Positions 39,746 through 53,003 of a stretch of DNA of 64,000 bases are shown one piece after another; the first letter of the stretch is position 1; the number at the start of each line of letters is the position of its first letter. The DNA lies in contig OZ017801.1 in the NCBI GenBank assembly GCA_963969395.1, forward strand, positions 1,738,501-1,802,500. The letters are read 5' to 3'. The stretch comes from Pseudoscleropodium purum. Lineage: Eukaryota > Streptophyta > Bryopsida > Hypnales > Brachytheciaceae. The notes under the pieces are model-generated. The model made no database searches. It saw only the letters and a list, made by a program, of their open reading frames with translations, and was not told the DNA's origin. The position numbers and the translations under genes were made by a program.

Positions 39746-41504
39746 TGTCTCTTTTGGATGTCAATTTAGTCTTTTCTTGCATCTCTTTTTCTATTTTCAC
39801 TTTAGTTTATGATGTTGTGATAAGGCATCAATAGTGGTAGTGTTATAAATTTTTAAGTGAATGGTATTCAAGCACATGACTAATATAGGGGAAAAATTAG
39901 AATATATTCTATTTTGATTTTAAATCTTCAAAATTTATTATTTCTATCAAATAAACTACAAACTTCTTGATTTTTTTGCCACATGATTTAAAAGAAGACT
40001 TCTATTTTTTCTACTAATCATTTATATTATTAATTTTAGATTAAAAACAAGTTTGCCTTTTGAAAAATGTCTTGAAATTGTAATATTCAAGAACTATAAA
40101 AGAAATCAAACTATTTCTTATTTTGATAAACATAAGTTACTATTTGAAGTGCGTTTTATATATTATAAACAATGTTCCAACTTTACATGATGATTTTAGT
40201 TTTTGTATTTTCGATAACAATACAAAGTTTGAAGTAGGATTGTATGGCTTTCACCTTGGTATTGTACAATGCAATTGTGTAATAAAATCTATAGTTCCCC
40301 TTCCTTGTTATATGTGCAAACAAGTCATATCAAATGCAATCATATGCAATTCTTATACTATGGGCATTCTTATACACTCTGCACAGCATCACCATTTTGA
40401 TTATACATGCCCAAAATGTCCATCTCAAATTTCTAATTTCTAAAAATGAAATTGGATTTTTCTCAATCCATACCTTAACGTTGCCCTTCTTTGTTTCAAT
40501 TACATTGAATTATCTTGTTACAAAGCAAATTTACATACAACTATATTTTTCTACAAAATAAGAGTATTTTTACCAATTAGCCTAGCCTCAAGAGGTAGGA
40601 AAATAAATTTTGATAAATGCTTTATACGATTTGTAGCATTGTGCATTGCCAATTTTGTTGTGAGTTAGGGTGGACTTCTATATTCTAAAATTGTTTAAAC
40701 TTTGTAGAAAAGACAAATGGTTAACTAGAATTGTAGAATTTGCAAAGAGCAAAATTAAAATAATTGGCTCATAAAATTTTAGCAAGACAACTATTAAAAG
40801 TGGGGAAGCAAGTTTTTGACTTCAAAAAATCCAATTTAACTTGAACTTGAATTTTTGGGTTGCTTTCAATTTGACAACAAAGCAAAGCTACTCCAAAAAT
40901 CTAGTTTCTTTCTACTCATATAGAAGTGTGAACATCATAAAAGTCAACTCACAAAAGCAATTTGGATTTTACAAAAATTTAAAATTTGTTTGCTGATTTT
41001 GACTCCACATAGAAGACCACCTTTGTTTGAGGTTGTGATTTGTGCCTTCCAAGTTTTGTATAAGATAAGGAATGACAAAGAAGATTTTTGGACAACAGGG
41101 ATGTAAGGTGGAGCCTAATGCATGATGGGATAGAAGAGCCTTGTGCCCAAAATCTTGTGTTACTATTCTTTATTCTTTATACAATACAAAGAATAATCAT
41201 GAGAATTTTCCTTAAAGAAGACAAGCCTATTACCACCTTGATTTGGAATCTGAATATCTTAGGGCCAATTCCAAAAAGTGTACATTTTTCTAGAGGCTTG
41301 CACTTGTTTTATGGATCAACCTAAATAGAATAATAATTTTTCAATTATAATTATAATTTCTATGAATTTCTGAAGTGGTCTGCCTTAAATCACCTATAGA
41401 GTGAAATTATAAACATCTCATAAACAATATACAACCACCTTTCCATATATTTATTGGCACTTAAATACTTATCAATAGTGGATTGATACAATACCCCATT
41501 TGCA
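39746..41504. other. AT-rich intergenic, no gene seen
   Basis: The longest frame, at 40123-40443 on the plus strand, has some Cys/His residues but no recognised motif and no splice context, so it is not called as a gene. Confidence 0.5.
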
Positions 41505-42446
41505 TTAACCACTAATGCTCTAGAACTATGTTTTCACTAAAAAAATGCTCAAAAATTGCCATTTTTAGTACAAATACCAAATTTTTGGAAAAAAAACTTT
41601 TTTTTATATATGTAATTGTAGGATCTTGTAGTATGTTGACTTTTAAATATATGGTAAGAATTTCAGAAATTTTGACCATGTGGATTGTGAGATATAAGCA
41701 TTCAAATTCAATAGAATCATTTTTTGGGCCCCACAAAAAATAGGGTAACTGCACTTCATAAGCTCACTTTTCTATGAAAAAATGACCAAAATAGTGGTAC
41801 TTCTTTGGTTTATTTTTCCTAGACAAGTTAACCACATGCTTGAAAATATTCACATCATTTGGAATTGCACAACATATAGGAAAAAAATAGTAAATAGATA
41901 ATAATAGAGAATGATCCAAAATTATAAATTATTCATAATTTAATTATGGAATTGAAAAATGCCAACTCCAATGGATAAATGTTGTAATAATCAATTTACA
42001 TCATATGATTTTATTTTATTTCCAAAAATATTAAAAATTGGATATGATAAAGGATTTCAAAGTTTATTTTAGAGTATGGAATCCATAATTGGCCGCAATA
42101 AAAAACTTCCTCATAACTTTCGACTTATTAATCAAAATGGAATGATTCAAAGCTTTTTATGTAAATATAACTCTAGAAAATCAGTTTCAAATTTTCTTTT
42201 GGGAAAAAAAGTATCTTTTTTATGTGCCCAAACTACCCAATTATAAAAATAAATAAAAAAGTAACATATTAGGCTATAACTTTTGACTCCTATTTTCAAA
42301 TGTCATGAAATTTAGTGCATATAAACAATATTCCTTGTCTCCACCTTCTATTAATATTTGGGCCAAAAATATGGAAATCTCTAGCATACACACTTGTCCA
42401 AAATTTCTATTTAGCCAAAAAACAGAGTCTAGTCCTTTAGGGGTTA
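41505..42446 (+). mobile_element. 0.9 kb TIR family, copy 2
   Basis: Starts near TTAACCACTAATGCTCTAGA and ends CTTTAGGGGTTA. Shared internal blocks are GGATCTTGTAGTATGTTGAC, GATATAAGCATTCAAATTCA, CTATGAAAAAATGACCAAAA, ACAACATATAGGAAAAAA, AAATGGAATGATTCAAAGCT and CTATAACTTTTGACTCCTA. No transposase frame; non-autonomous. Confidence 0.8.
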
Positions 42447-43167
42447 GTGCATTGATTTTATTAGAATCTAAAACGGATTTGAATATTTTTTAAGACCAAA
42501 TGGGGACCAAAAGTAGGGGACCGAATAGGAAAGTGGATGGAATTGGGGTAGTCTACCTAAATTCCATGAGAATTTTCTTGTAATTTTCATGTAGCATTAA
42601 GGGAAGTCACACCTTCTCCACTCTTAGTTCGATTAATAGAGAATTGAGACATGGCGCTTCCCCGGTGGCCAACATATCTTGTGGAACTCCCATTCTCTGT
42701 TAACGAAAACTGGCTCATTCACTGCCTCCGGAGTTGAAGAAATGAGCTTCTGAAAGATTTAATGATTAAATTTTGATCTTGCAATGAGCATTTTCACCCC
42801 TACTTTGCTGATTTCATCGTCATTTTTGACTTCGCCATCGTTGTCGTGGCTCTAGAGACTATCGTCATGGCTCAAGCATGGAAAGCCATTCTCTGGTTTC
42901 CATTCTTTGGTTTCCATTCCTAATGCTTCACCCATCAAGAAGGAGTGTCACACCTTCTTCTTCATGCACAACACTGGCCCATTGACTCCTTTCTCTCACC
43001 AACTTCTCAATCTTGAAGAATTTTTGCTTTTCTGAGAAGGTGTGACTACTGTCATTGCGCGGGATAAGACCGTGAGGCACCTGCCCATTCGAAAATCTCA
43101 ATATTCTTGGAAACAAGGCGCTCTTTACAATTACAACGCAGAGGAATCCTCTGACTTGGCAATTCTT

Positions 43168-43506
43168 TACGTTCCGTCGTTCTTTTCAGTTCTTGTGTGT
43201 GATTGCGAGTTTCGGGTTTTAGGGTTCCGAGCTCGTCGAATTGGTGGTGGGTCAGTGAATTAGTGTGATGATGAGCAATCACCTGTGTCATCTGTGGCCG
43301 AGTTTTGAGGGCGGTAGTAACATAGCTGGCTGCTCCTTCGCCCCTGCTCTGGGGCTGCTCGCACTCTTCTTGACCTTGCTTTTTTTCAGTTTCTGGGATG
43401 CACCATGTGACTATTGTATAGGAACGTGCACACAAACGTTTGGTCCGGGATGCGCGGAGACTGACAAATGCCGATCAGGAGTTTGAGATTACATCAATAG
43501 GTGAAC
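43168..43506. repeat. Duplicated upstream segment, copy near CCMH
   Basis: About 330 bp that matches 55167-55490 in the same orientation, with blocks such as TTTTAGGGTTCCGAGCTCGT, ATTGGTGGTGGGTCAGTGAA, TGATGATGAGCAATCACCTG, GCTCCTTCGCCC and AATGCCGATCAGGAGTTTGA. It is richer in GC than its surroundings and ends about 190 bp upstream of the CCMH start codon. It may be a shared promoter-derived segment or a transposed fragment carrying a 5' region. Confidence 0.8.
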
Positions 43507-43693
43507 CTCAGGTTCTTGACCAAAGATATATCGTCTTGGATAGATTGGTGGAGATGCTTGTTTCTTCTCCATACCTCGATTCAATCGCATTTGTTGATTC
43601 TTCAGGGAGTTGTTAGGGTTTGGACGGAGCCACTAACTCCCAGCATGCAAAACGACCGCCCTCGTATTCTTGCAGAGTGAGTAGCCATCAGCA

Positions 43694-44468
43694 ATGGCAG
43701 ATGGCGAATCCACTTCTGTGGAAGATCGCGTACGAACTGCGCAGGTTGAAGCCCGCGCCCGCCACATCTCTCACAACGTGCGTTGCCTCGAGTGCGGCCA
43801 CCAGTCCATCGAGGAATCGGCCGCCGATATTGCCGTACGCCTTCGCAAGGTAGACCTTCATCCCGTTTCTAACTTTCTTCTTATCCACTACTCTCTTGCG
43901 CTTCAGTCGCTCAATTGTTGCTACTGGTGGTGTGCAGGTCATTCGAGACGATATACGAGCTGGCCGCAGCGACAAGGAAATTTACGAAAAACTCACCACG
44001 GAGTACGGCGAATCGATTCTCTACTCTCCGGCTTTTGATGCTCAAACGGCGATTCTGTGGTTAGGTCCTGTAAGTTGAGCCAGACTCTTTCTTGATCCTC
44101 CAAATCAAGGACAAATGCAACCGTATAAGGAATTTTTACATAGTGGTAAATATTTGATCTCAAAGGATTTGGCTCGAAATTCTCTCCACAACTATATATG
44201 TTAAATTGACAGAATTAGTATCCTCTACCTCAGCTCGCACTGGAACTGAAGTAGGTTGATTGGAATGGATCAGGTGGCAGTGATTGGAGTGATAGCTGGA
44301 ATGACGTTTTATCGGGGAAGGGCCAAGCAGCGAGATGTGGGAAGGATGGCAGACGCTTTGTTGCAAGGGATTCCGCTCTCCGCAAGCGAACACCGAATGC
44401 TCAAATCACTAGTACTGCCCCCTTCTCAGAGGAGAGCTTGGACATGGCCCCGTCTTTGGAAGCTCTAG
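43694..44468 (+). CDS. CCMH: Mitochondrial cytochrome c maturation protein CcmH
   Basis: Three exons, 43694-43849, 43938-44069 and 44274-44468, all joined in phase 0, encode about 160 residues, the same size as Arabidopsis CCMH. CcmH is part of the system I haem-attachment machinery of plant mitochondria and reduces or handles the apocytochrome c CXXCH thiols. The first exon shows ARHISHNVRCLECGHQSIEE with the RCXXC redox motif. Next come ADIAVRLRK, then DDIRAGRSDKEIYEKL and YGESILYSPAFDAQTAILWL. One membrane span (roughly LWLGPVAVIGVIAGMTFY) anchors it in the inner membrane with the motif facing the intermembrane space. As in Arabidopsis there is no obvious cleavable presequence. A Tc1-type transposon starts 92 bp after the stop codon and may have displaced the original 3' UTR and polyadenylation signals. 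Confidence 0.95.
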
Positions 44469-44560
44469 TAGGTGGCCTCTAATATTGGTGCGCAGGAGAT
44501 GCTCACATTCTACAGCCTTATCCCTGTAGGGCATTTGTGCATAATCTCTCTTGAAATATA

Positions 44561-46162
44561 CAGTGATTGCCAAAACTGAGTATAAACACAGCATATTGAA
44601 ATTCAACAAACAATGTAGGAAAATTGGATGCACCAAAAATGAAACCATAAAATGCACAGGATTATCATTGCAATCAGTCATACTTCCATGGGGATTGAGG
44701 TCTATTGCACACAAATATGCATGTACAAAAGAAAGGAAAGTTCAATCCAAAACTTAGTATTGTTCACATTAGTTGGGATAGAGTTAAAAATTTGTCCACC
44801 TACCCTTAGCAACTGTAACAGTTGCAATGTGCTTAAGCATGCTTCTATACAAGTTCTTACGCTCATTGGGAGTAATTGAAGCCCAACAATCTTCAACACA
44901 CTCCCACAATTCTAACATTTGTTTGGGAAGTCTCTCATATTGGTTTAGTTGACATTCTAAAGTTGCCCACAAGTGTTTGATTGGATTTAAGTTTGGAGAT
45001 TGCGTCAACCACTTCAAAAGAGTGAATTCTTGCAAATTCAATCAATGTTGCACACTCTTAGATGTATGCTTCGGGTCATTATCCTGTTGAAAAATCAAAT
45101 TGGTAAGATCGAAATTGTATACATGCAATGTATGAATCAATTCTTGCTCTAAAATTTCTCTATACATGTACCAATCCATTCTTCCCTCAATCCTACACAT
45201 CATACCAAGGCCACTTGGAGTCATGCAACCCCACATCATGAGTCCTCCACCTCTAATCTTGACAGTTTCTTGTACCATTACAAAACCAACACCAACTACG
45301 ACCATTAGAGCAAAATCGGTTGATTTTTGTTTCATCAAAAAATAGTACACAATCCCAATCATCATCAGTCCAATGGCAATGATGTCTAGCAAATTCTAAT
45401 CGTCCTTTAATCTGACAAGGTGTGAGCTTTGGTTTCTTCTGCTTCACTTTACATTTCAAGCCTACTTTTCGTAACACTCTCCTCACAATACTATCACTCA
45501 TACCAACATGAAGCTCTTCTCTCAGGTAATTTCCAACTTTATGTGCAGTTTCTAAACCACCTACAATGATTTCTCTCACACAAGCCCTGCAATCAATGCA
45601 CTGTACACTTGTGGCCTACCACCCAAACTATGATAAACATCATTCAACTCACTCAAATGTTGCTTATGAAATTGTGTAACCCAACTTTGGGATACTTGTA
45701 AGTCTCTAACAACATTTCTGGTGCTTTCCGCCCTCTTCAACTTTTCTAAAGTAGTTTCTTCTATCTACTTTCTATCAACAACAGAGGAAGACCTTAATGA
45801 AACCATTTTGCTCAATTTGCATACATGATGTGCACTGAATAGGAACACAATTATAAATGTGACGGCCAAGAACATGCCCATCCAAAAAATCACACCCACA
45901 AAACCACATGTGCATGTTAGATTTATAGCATTCATTGCATAATCCAAGTGTGAGCATAACCTAAGTTTTAGAGCTAATTTACTTTGATCTATATCTTTCT
46001 CAAATTATTTTGCATTGCTGGACTAGTAATTTGGTAGCCACATCATTTACTTGAATGTATACATGAGCCATCAACTGATTTGGCATTAAATGCAATAGAT
46101 TATAAAATATGAATGGTTGAAGGTAGACTAAGCTATCTCGTACTCAATTTCGGCAGTCACTG
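44561..46162 (-). mobile_element. Tc1-type DNA transposon, full length, defective
   Basis: About 1.6 kb with terminal inverted repeats CAGTGATTGCCAAAACTGAG on the left and CAGTGACTGCCGAAATTGAG (read from the right end inwards), each flanked by a TA, as expected for Tc1/mariner elements that duplicate TA targets. It contains a decayed transposase on the minus strand (see next entry). The element lies directly downstream of CCMH. Confidence 0.93.
44784..45790 (-). pseudogene. Tc1-type transposase, decayed
   Basis: Read on the minus strand in several frames: an HTH region (VVRDLQVSQSWVTQF followed by GGRPQ, the GRPR-like linker), then WTDDDWDCVLFFDETKINRF (first catalytic Asp in DE), GGGLMMWGCMTPSGLG, FQQDNDPKHTSKSVQ (second Asp), and SPNLNPIKHLWATLECQL. 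The second Asp and the position equivalent to the third acidic residue are 34 residues apart, as in DD34E Tc1 enzymes, but that residue is Lys instead of Glu (NPIKHLW). An in-frame TGA lies at 45042-45044, a stop follows the GRP linker, and at least one frameshift lies near 45.3 kb. It cannot encode an active enzyme. Confidence 0.92.
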
Positions 46163-46164
46163 TA

Positions 46165-49100
46165 ATTTTTACAAGTCGAATGCCGAAATTCATCAAACTA
46201 CAACATCCGGGAGCCCTTAGAGAGTGACCCTGATCCATCAGTGGCAAAGGGCAGGTACTGCTTGGACAAACTGAACCTGTTGTGCCATTTCCATTTTAGA
46301 ATATAGGGTTTAGGAGTATCTGGCTTCCACGATATCTGGTTGCAGCGTAGGTGAATTTAACTTGTTGGTGTAACATGTACATTGGGCAAATCTGATTTTT
46401 TGAGTTGAGCATGGAACCTGACCATTTCAACCATTGAATTTTTTAGCAATCACCATGTGGATTGAAGCTATCTTAATTTTTCGTAGGTAGGTGGTGCAGA
46501 ATGTTGTTCTTCATGCATCCTTTCCATTTGCTTCGTGGAGATCGAAGGGCATGCGATGTTCATTTTTGAGATTCAATATTGTTTGATCGTTTGGTGCAAT
46601 TTTGCGTGCAACTTGTGAAGTTGGTGGCAGGGACGAATGAAACTTTGGAGTGAGATGGAGAATGGCTTGTTGAATCACTTTGGGCCACTGAATTTTATCA
46701 GTTGAATCTCTATTACAGGCCAGTGAATTTTCTAAGATGTTTCTGTTGATTTTTGAAATGGTACTGTGCTGTACACTGTAATCGAGTCATTTCTCGACTC
46801 TGCTGAGTATGTTTGCTAAATATTCATTCAAAGCAAGCATAATACTAAATCCCTTTTCTTCTGTTCTTTGCCCTTGTTTTGCAAGATTTAACCACCAAGT
46901 GCTTGAACTACAGATGTTAAAATCATTAAAAAAATATCATTACAAATATTTGTAACTCCAAATATGGATATCAATGATTCATGTAGAACATTCTTTCTTC
47001 TTCCCATTTATATATTCCATGATTTTCTTTGAAGTCAGTTGCCTCAATGACTAAGTTGGATTAGTTCCACTTCTCAAAATATTCATCAACAATCCATCCA
47101 ATATATGGTTGAGCATTTATAGGTTAACACATCTTGAATTAAGTAATAAATTAAAGTTATGAGTGTTGAGCCATAAAGAACATGGTAACTGCATTCTTCA
47201 TTCTATTTTGTGTTGCTTCTAAAAGACAATTATTTTATGATATATCTTTTCATTGAGAAACGTTTATTTAATTTTTTACTTTATAATAGTTTTATAGCAT
47301 GGTTATTGCTTGAGCTATCTTTGTTAGTAAAAAATTATAACTTTAAGAGAAATAGGTATGTATAATAATTTACTAATAAAGTATTGAATCATCTAGTGTT
47401 ACATCTAAAAAAGAGCTTCAATGAGTACTTCCATGATTCATCAAAACCACCACAATTATTTGAAAGCAACTGATGAGAGGTGAGACTTTTTGTACTTTAG
47501 AGGTGTTCATTCAAGGTGAGTCTAGTAATATGCATAGGCTACCCTATATTCTCAACTTAGGAAATTTACCTTATTGTGAGATCTTGGATGAAGAAAATGC
47601 AGTTATTGCTCATTGAAAAACTAAAATTGAATTTACATTACAACATATTGGAGTATCTAGGATGCTATTGTAAGAAGTGACCACATTTTTACCTTTTGTT
47701 TAAAATGTGGATGTACTATTGTTCATAAATCAAATAGTTCAATTCATTTAACTACATTGAATTGTATACATTCCAAAGATACATCTACTACAAGATGTTT
47801 GTAATCATTGGATTGTGCATCTTGAAGATTAATGTTTGGATGAAGAATATTTCAAAAGTGGAAACAAGATTTTAGAAGTGTCACAGCTACAAGCGTGTCG
47901 GAACTATTTTTTCAATAGTGCATGCACTTGGCAATTGAAAAATGGCACATCATACATGTGTTCTAGTGCCTTGTATAATTTTTAGTGATTTTGGAATTAA
48001 TATTTGTTTAGAATATAGGTGCTTTATAAAGAATTATACAACTTAGAACATTTGTATATATGTGGTATAGAATCAAGATTAAAATATGAGAAATCAAAGA
48101 CATGTATAGAAGTTTGTAATAAATACTATGGATCTATTTTTTTTTAATAAAAAACAATATTTGGCATTGAAATACTACACTGTCTTGAAAATTATGTAAT
48201 TATTGGAGTTTAGAATGTGTCTTCTTTTTTTTCTTTTTTTCTTTTTTATCATATTTTGTGATAAAATCCAATCATGTGTCTCCTCTATATCTTCTTCATC
48301 CTTGAAAATTCACTAAATTCAAAATAATTCTCATGGTTACATTTGTTTTATATTATTTGCCAATTTATTTTTCATAACAACATCCATATACAAGGCAAAT
48401 GCCCTTGCAAATACTTATATACATTTATGTATCTTAAAAGATATATAAATGCAAATTAGGATATGATAGTGCATATTGATAGTACATACAAATTTGTCAC
48501 ACCTAAACCTCATGGTTTATATTCCATTTCCAATTGGATATGTTGCTACTATGTTTTCCAACTATCCAATGATCACATAGTGATCACCTAGATTCCAAGG
48601 ATTAACCCTATATTTGGATAAATGAGTAAATTTTGTGCATTTCATAATTTAAAGGAGTATCTTGTTCTTTAGAATATTAGTATTTTTTTATTTTTTTATT
48701 TTAAAATCATGTTCAAATCAATCACCATTGCTTTTGAACAAATCTAACATGTAGTTAGTTAAATTTAGTATCTATTAGACTAATTTCATATGCCTCACCG
48801 AAGATTCCAACTTGCTTTTACATTTCCACCCTATAGACATGAATGTATTTGATAATTTTTTGGAATACTTAATTTTGATCAAATTAAGTATTGGAAGAAT
48901 AAATCAAGAGATTCAAAAGTTAGAAAGTGTCAATAAGGAAAAAAATACGATTTCACCATTTTTTTCATGACACCTCATAAATTAAAGTTCATGTAAAAAT
49001 TCAATAGAGCAATTCATGCCTGCCAACACAAATTGCATCCATACAATATCAAATTGATTTGCAATGAAATCAAGCATTGAATGTATACATTAACACATGT

Positions 49101-49892
49101 ACATACTATAAGATGTGAAAAGATGTGTATTTTTTTTAAAGCTGACAATAGGGATCAAATTTTATATTGGAGGTTTGAGTTGACGGTGTGCTAAATAAAT
49201 TTCTAACATTAGGGGAGATTTGAGGCCTCCAAAGGACTGTTTCAATTTTGTTCCCAAAATTGTTCCTGATACTATTGGATGCTATTAGGTCAACAATTAC
49301 AAAAATAAAATTATAAAAAAAAGAAAAGTTTAGTCCTGAAATGCAAAAAAAAGTCTAAATTTTCTTTTACTGAACAAAAAAAAATATTTGATGTGGCACT
49401 TTCTCAACCATGTCGGATTTGTGTTTCCATAGCAATTTAGGCGTTCACAAGGGCTAATAACTCGTAGTCTTCTGGAGGCCCTAGATTTCTTCTACTGTAG
49501 GAAATATGATTTTTCTTCTCTTTCTTCTTTAAAATACATTTTGAGTAGAAATATGTACACAACTAAATCATCAAAAGGAATCAACATATATTAATCTTAG
49601 TCGTGAAATTCTTGATTTATTCCATCAATAATATTTATATTAGAAAGGGCTTACATAAATTAAAATATGAAACTTAAGTTTGGTTGTGAGCATTGCTAAT
49701 ATTGAAGGGATTTTTTTAGTGTATTATTTTTTGTGTTTGGAATGTCTCTTCCTTCATTAGTTTGGTCAATTTGCTTTTAAAAATAAATCTATATCTCATC
49801 CTTGCAACACAATCTTTGGTAGTTATGTGTAGCTACACAAAGTTTTAGTTTTTCTTATAATTTGTAAAAATTAAGATCAAAACACAATCCTT
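46165..49892. other. AT-rich intergenic, no gene seen
   Basis: No coding frame with plausible splice sites. Homopolymer and pyrimidine tracts occur at about 48.2 kb. The first few hundred bases (to about 46.8 kb) are less AT-rich, probably the former flank of CCMH before the Tc1-type insertion. Confidence 0.5.
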
Positions 49893-50830
49893 ATAACCCC
49901 TAAAGCACCAAGGCCTTTTTAAAGCAAATTCTACTCAAAATTTCTATTTCTACTACAAAGTTCAAAAACTTTAGAAATAATTTTTTTGCATATCTAACAA
50001 TAGAATCTTGTAGTATGTTGGTTTTAGAAGATGTAGGAAAAATTTAGAAATTTCCATTGTATCCATTGCAAGATATGAATGTTTGAATTGACAAAAATCT
50101 TTTTCTTGGCCCTATAAAAAAACTTGGTAGCTATGCTTCACATGGTTACATTTATATGAAAAAATGTCCCAAATGATGGTGCCTCTTTGAATTCATTCTT
50201 CAAGGCAAAAGGGCTACATGTTTGAAAAAAATTCATATCACTTGCAATTGTACAACACATAGGAAAAAAAATTGTAAGTAAAAAAAAGTAGAGAATGATT
50301 TAAAATACTAAATTGTTAAGAATTTAGTTATGGAATTGAAAAACGTCAATTTCAATGTTTATAATTGTAATGAACAATCTACATCCTGTGATTTTATTTT
50401 TTTCAAAGAATATTGAAAATTGAATTAAATAAAGGACTTCAAAAGTTTATTTTAGAGTAAAAAATTGAGAATTGCCCGCAAAATAAGACTCTTCATAACT
50501 TTCATCTCATTTAAAATGAAAATGGAATGATTCAAAGCTTCACTTGTATATATAAATCTGAGAAACTAATTTCAAATTTTTATTTCTTAAGAAAGTGATT
50601 TTTGAAGAATTTTTTTGAGTTGCCCAATATACTTGTTGAACAATGAAAATTACATATTGTATGATAACTTTTTAACCATGTAGTCGAAAGTTATGAAAAT
50701 TGTTGGGCCTTAAAGCTATTCTTTAGGCACATGTTGTGCAAAAATTTCAAAGAATTTTTTTTTTGTTTGTAGTGCTTTGCCTAAAATTGCTATATTGCCA
50801 AAAAACATAGTTTGTTACTTTAGGGGTTAA
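49893..50830 (+). mobile_element. 0.9 kb TIR family, copy 3
   Basis: Starts TAACCCCTAAAGCACCAAGG and ends ACTTTAGGGGTTAA, so both termini are present. Internal landmarks GGTAGCTATGCTTCAC, ACAACACATAGGAAAAAA, AATGGAATGATTCAAAGCTT and AACTTTTTAACCATGTAGTC match the other copies. Non-coding. Confidence 0.8.
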
Positions 50831-51199
50831 AATTTTTAAAGTTGAAGAATTAAATTGAAATCCTAGAAAAGAATTCAAATAAAATATACCTCATTTCCAT
50901 TATTAAAAAGTTCTTAAATAGAAGTGGATTTGAGATTGACCAAAAAACTACATCATTAATAGTCCTAAAATGGAATTGAAAGAAACAATATAGATATAAT
51001 AAATGACAAATATTTAAAAAAATAAAAATCATTTTTTTTCATTTTTTTTCTTTTTGTTTTACTTGTTTTATTTTGAGTACTTTTTCTTTGTACAACAAAT
51101 CTTTTATAACCAAAAGCAATTGAATTTTTTTATTTCAATTACTAGAATTAATTTGTTCATCTACCTTCAAGCAAAGATTAAAATATCTCATTAAATATT

Positions 51200-52042
51200 G
51201 ACGTTTTTGGACACATTCAATCTATAAGCTGATTTGAAAATAAGTGAAAAAATTAAAATTTCAGAAATTTTCTCTGTATAAATTGTAAGATATTAACATT
51301 TGAATTGACAAAAAGACTCAATTTTTTGGCCCTACAAAAAACTGAGCAATTACAATTCACAAGGTCCTATTTAGTATGAAAAAATGTCCAAAATGGTTGC
51401 ATTTCTTTGGATTCATTCTTCAAGCCAAGTTGGCTATATGCATGAAAAATTCTAGATCATTTGGAATTAAACAACATATAGGAAAAAATTAGTAAATAAA
51501 AAGAAACGAGAATGAATCAAAATACTAAATTGTTAATAATGTAGTTATTAAATTGAAAAATGCCAATTAGCTTAATGTTTCAATGTTGTAATAAGCAATC
51601 TACATCTATAGTTTTATTTTTTTTCAAAAATATTAAAAATTGAGTTAAATAAACAATTTGAGAGTTTATTTTAGACTAGAGAATTCATAATTGCCCGCAA
51701 ACTAAAACTCCTCATAACTTCTAACTCATTGACTAAAACAAAATGATTCAAAGCTTTTCAAGTATATATAAATCTAGAAAACTAATTTCAAATTTATCTT
51801 TTTGAAAAAAATGATTTTTTTAATCTACCTAGACTACCTGCCTAGCGAAAAAAACTACATATCATATAATAAATTTTTAACCATGTAGTCAAAAATTATG
51901 AAAATTGTTGAATCTTAAAGAAAAACCTCATCCCTATGTTGTGTGAAAATTTCAGCAAAAAATAATAAAATCTCCATTTGTAGTCAACTACCCCAAATTG
52001 CTATCTTGCCAAAAAAACGTAGCTTGGTCTTTTAGGGGTTAA
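51200..52042 (+). mobile_element. 0.9 kb TIR family, copy 4 (left end unclear)
   Basis: Matches from about 51.25 kb to a clear right end, CTTTTAGGGGTTAA. The left terminus is missing or too diverged to place. It lies head-to-tail with copies 3, 5 and 6. Confidence 0.7.
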
Positions 52043-52068
52043 GAGGAATCATCTTTAATTCATAACCT

Positions 52069-53003
52069 GAACCCCTAAAATTCCATGACTATGTATTCAC
52101 CAAAACGCTCCAAAACTGCCATTTCTAGTACAACTATTAAATTTTTGGAAAAAAAATAATTTTTGACACATATAACCATAGGATCTTGTAGTATGATGAC
52201 TTGAAAACATATAATAAAAATTTCCAAAAATTCCACTGTATGGATTGTAAGATATAAGCATTCAAATTCACCAAATCCATTTTTTCAACCTTGTGAAAAT
52301 TTGGGCAGTTGCACTTTACAAGATCACTTTTCTATGAAAAAATGACCAAAAATGGTAGTGCTTCTTTGGATTCTTTTTCCTAGACAAGTTGGCCAAATGC
52401 TTGAAAATTTTCAGATCATTTGAAATAGTACAACATATAGGAAAAAAAATAGTAAAAATAGATAGTAGGAGAGAATGATTCAAAATATTAAATTATTAAT
52501 AATTAAAATATGGAATTGAAAAATGTCAATTCCAATGGTTGAAATGTTATAATAAAAAATTTACATCCTATGATTTTATTTTACTTCAAAAATATTGAAA
52601 ATTGGGTAAGATAAAGGATTTCAAAGTTTATTTTAGTGTAGGAAGTCTATAATTGCCCGCAAACAAAAAATTGTCATAACTTTTGATTTGTTGATCAAAA
52701 TGGAATGATTCAAAGCTTTCTTTGTATACATAAGTCTAGAAAACCAATTTCAAATTTTGGTTTATGAAAAAAGTGATTTTTTCTAATCTGCCCAAACTGC
52801 CCAGTTATGAAAAAAAGTAACATATTAGGCTATAACTTTTGACTCCTACTTCCAAATGTCATGAAATTTGTTGCATATGAAAGATATTCCTTGTCCACAC
52901 CTTTTCTTAAAAGAAAGCCTAAAATATGAAAATTTCTGGTCACAATGGCCTGCCCAAAATTTCTATACAGCCAAAAAACGTAGTCTGGTCCTTTAGGGGT
53001 TAA
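52069..53003 (+). mobile_element. 0.9 kb TIR family, copy 5
   Basis: Both ends are clear: GAACCCCTAAAATTCCATGA on the left and GGTCCTTTAGGGGTTA on the right, an inverted terminal pair AACCCCTAAA. It starts 26 bp after copy 4 ends. It is the best reference copy in the window. It has no coding frame. Confidence 0.85.

Noticed and set aside
40123..40443. 106-residue plus-strand frame with CPKC and CYMCK
   Set aside because: No recognised zinc-finger spacing, no upstream or downstream exon, begins at a non-canonical or weak start, AT-rich background.
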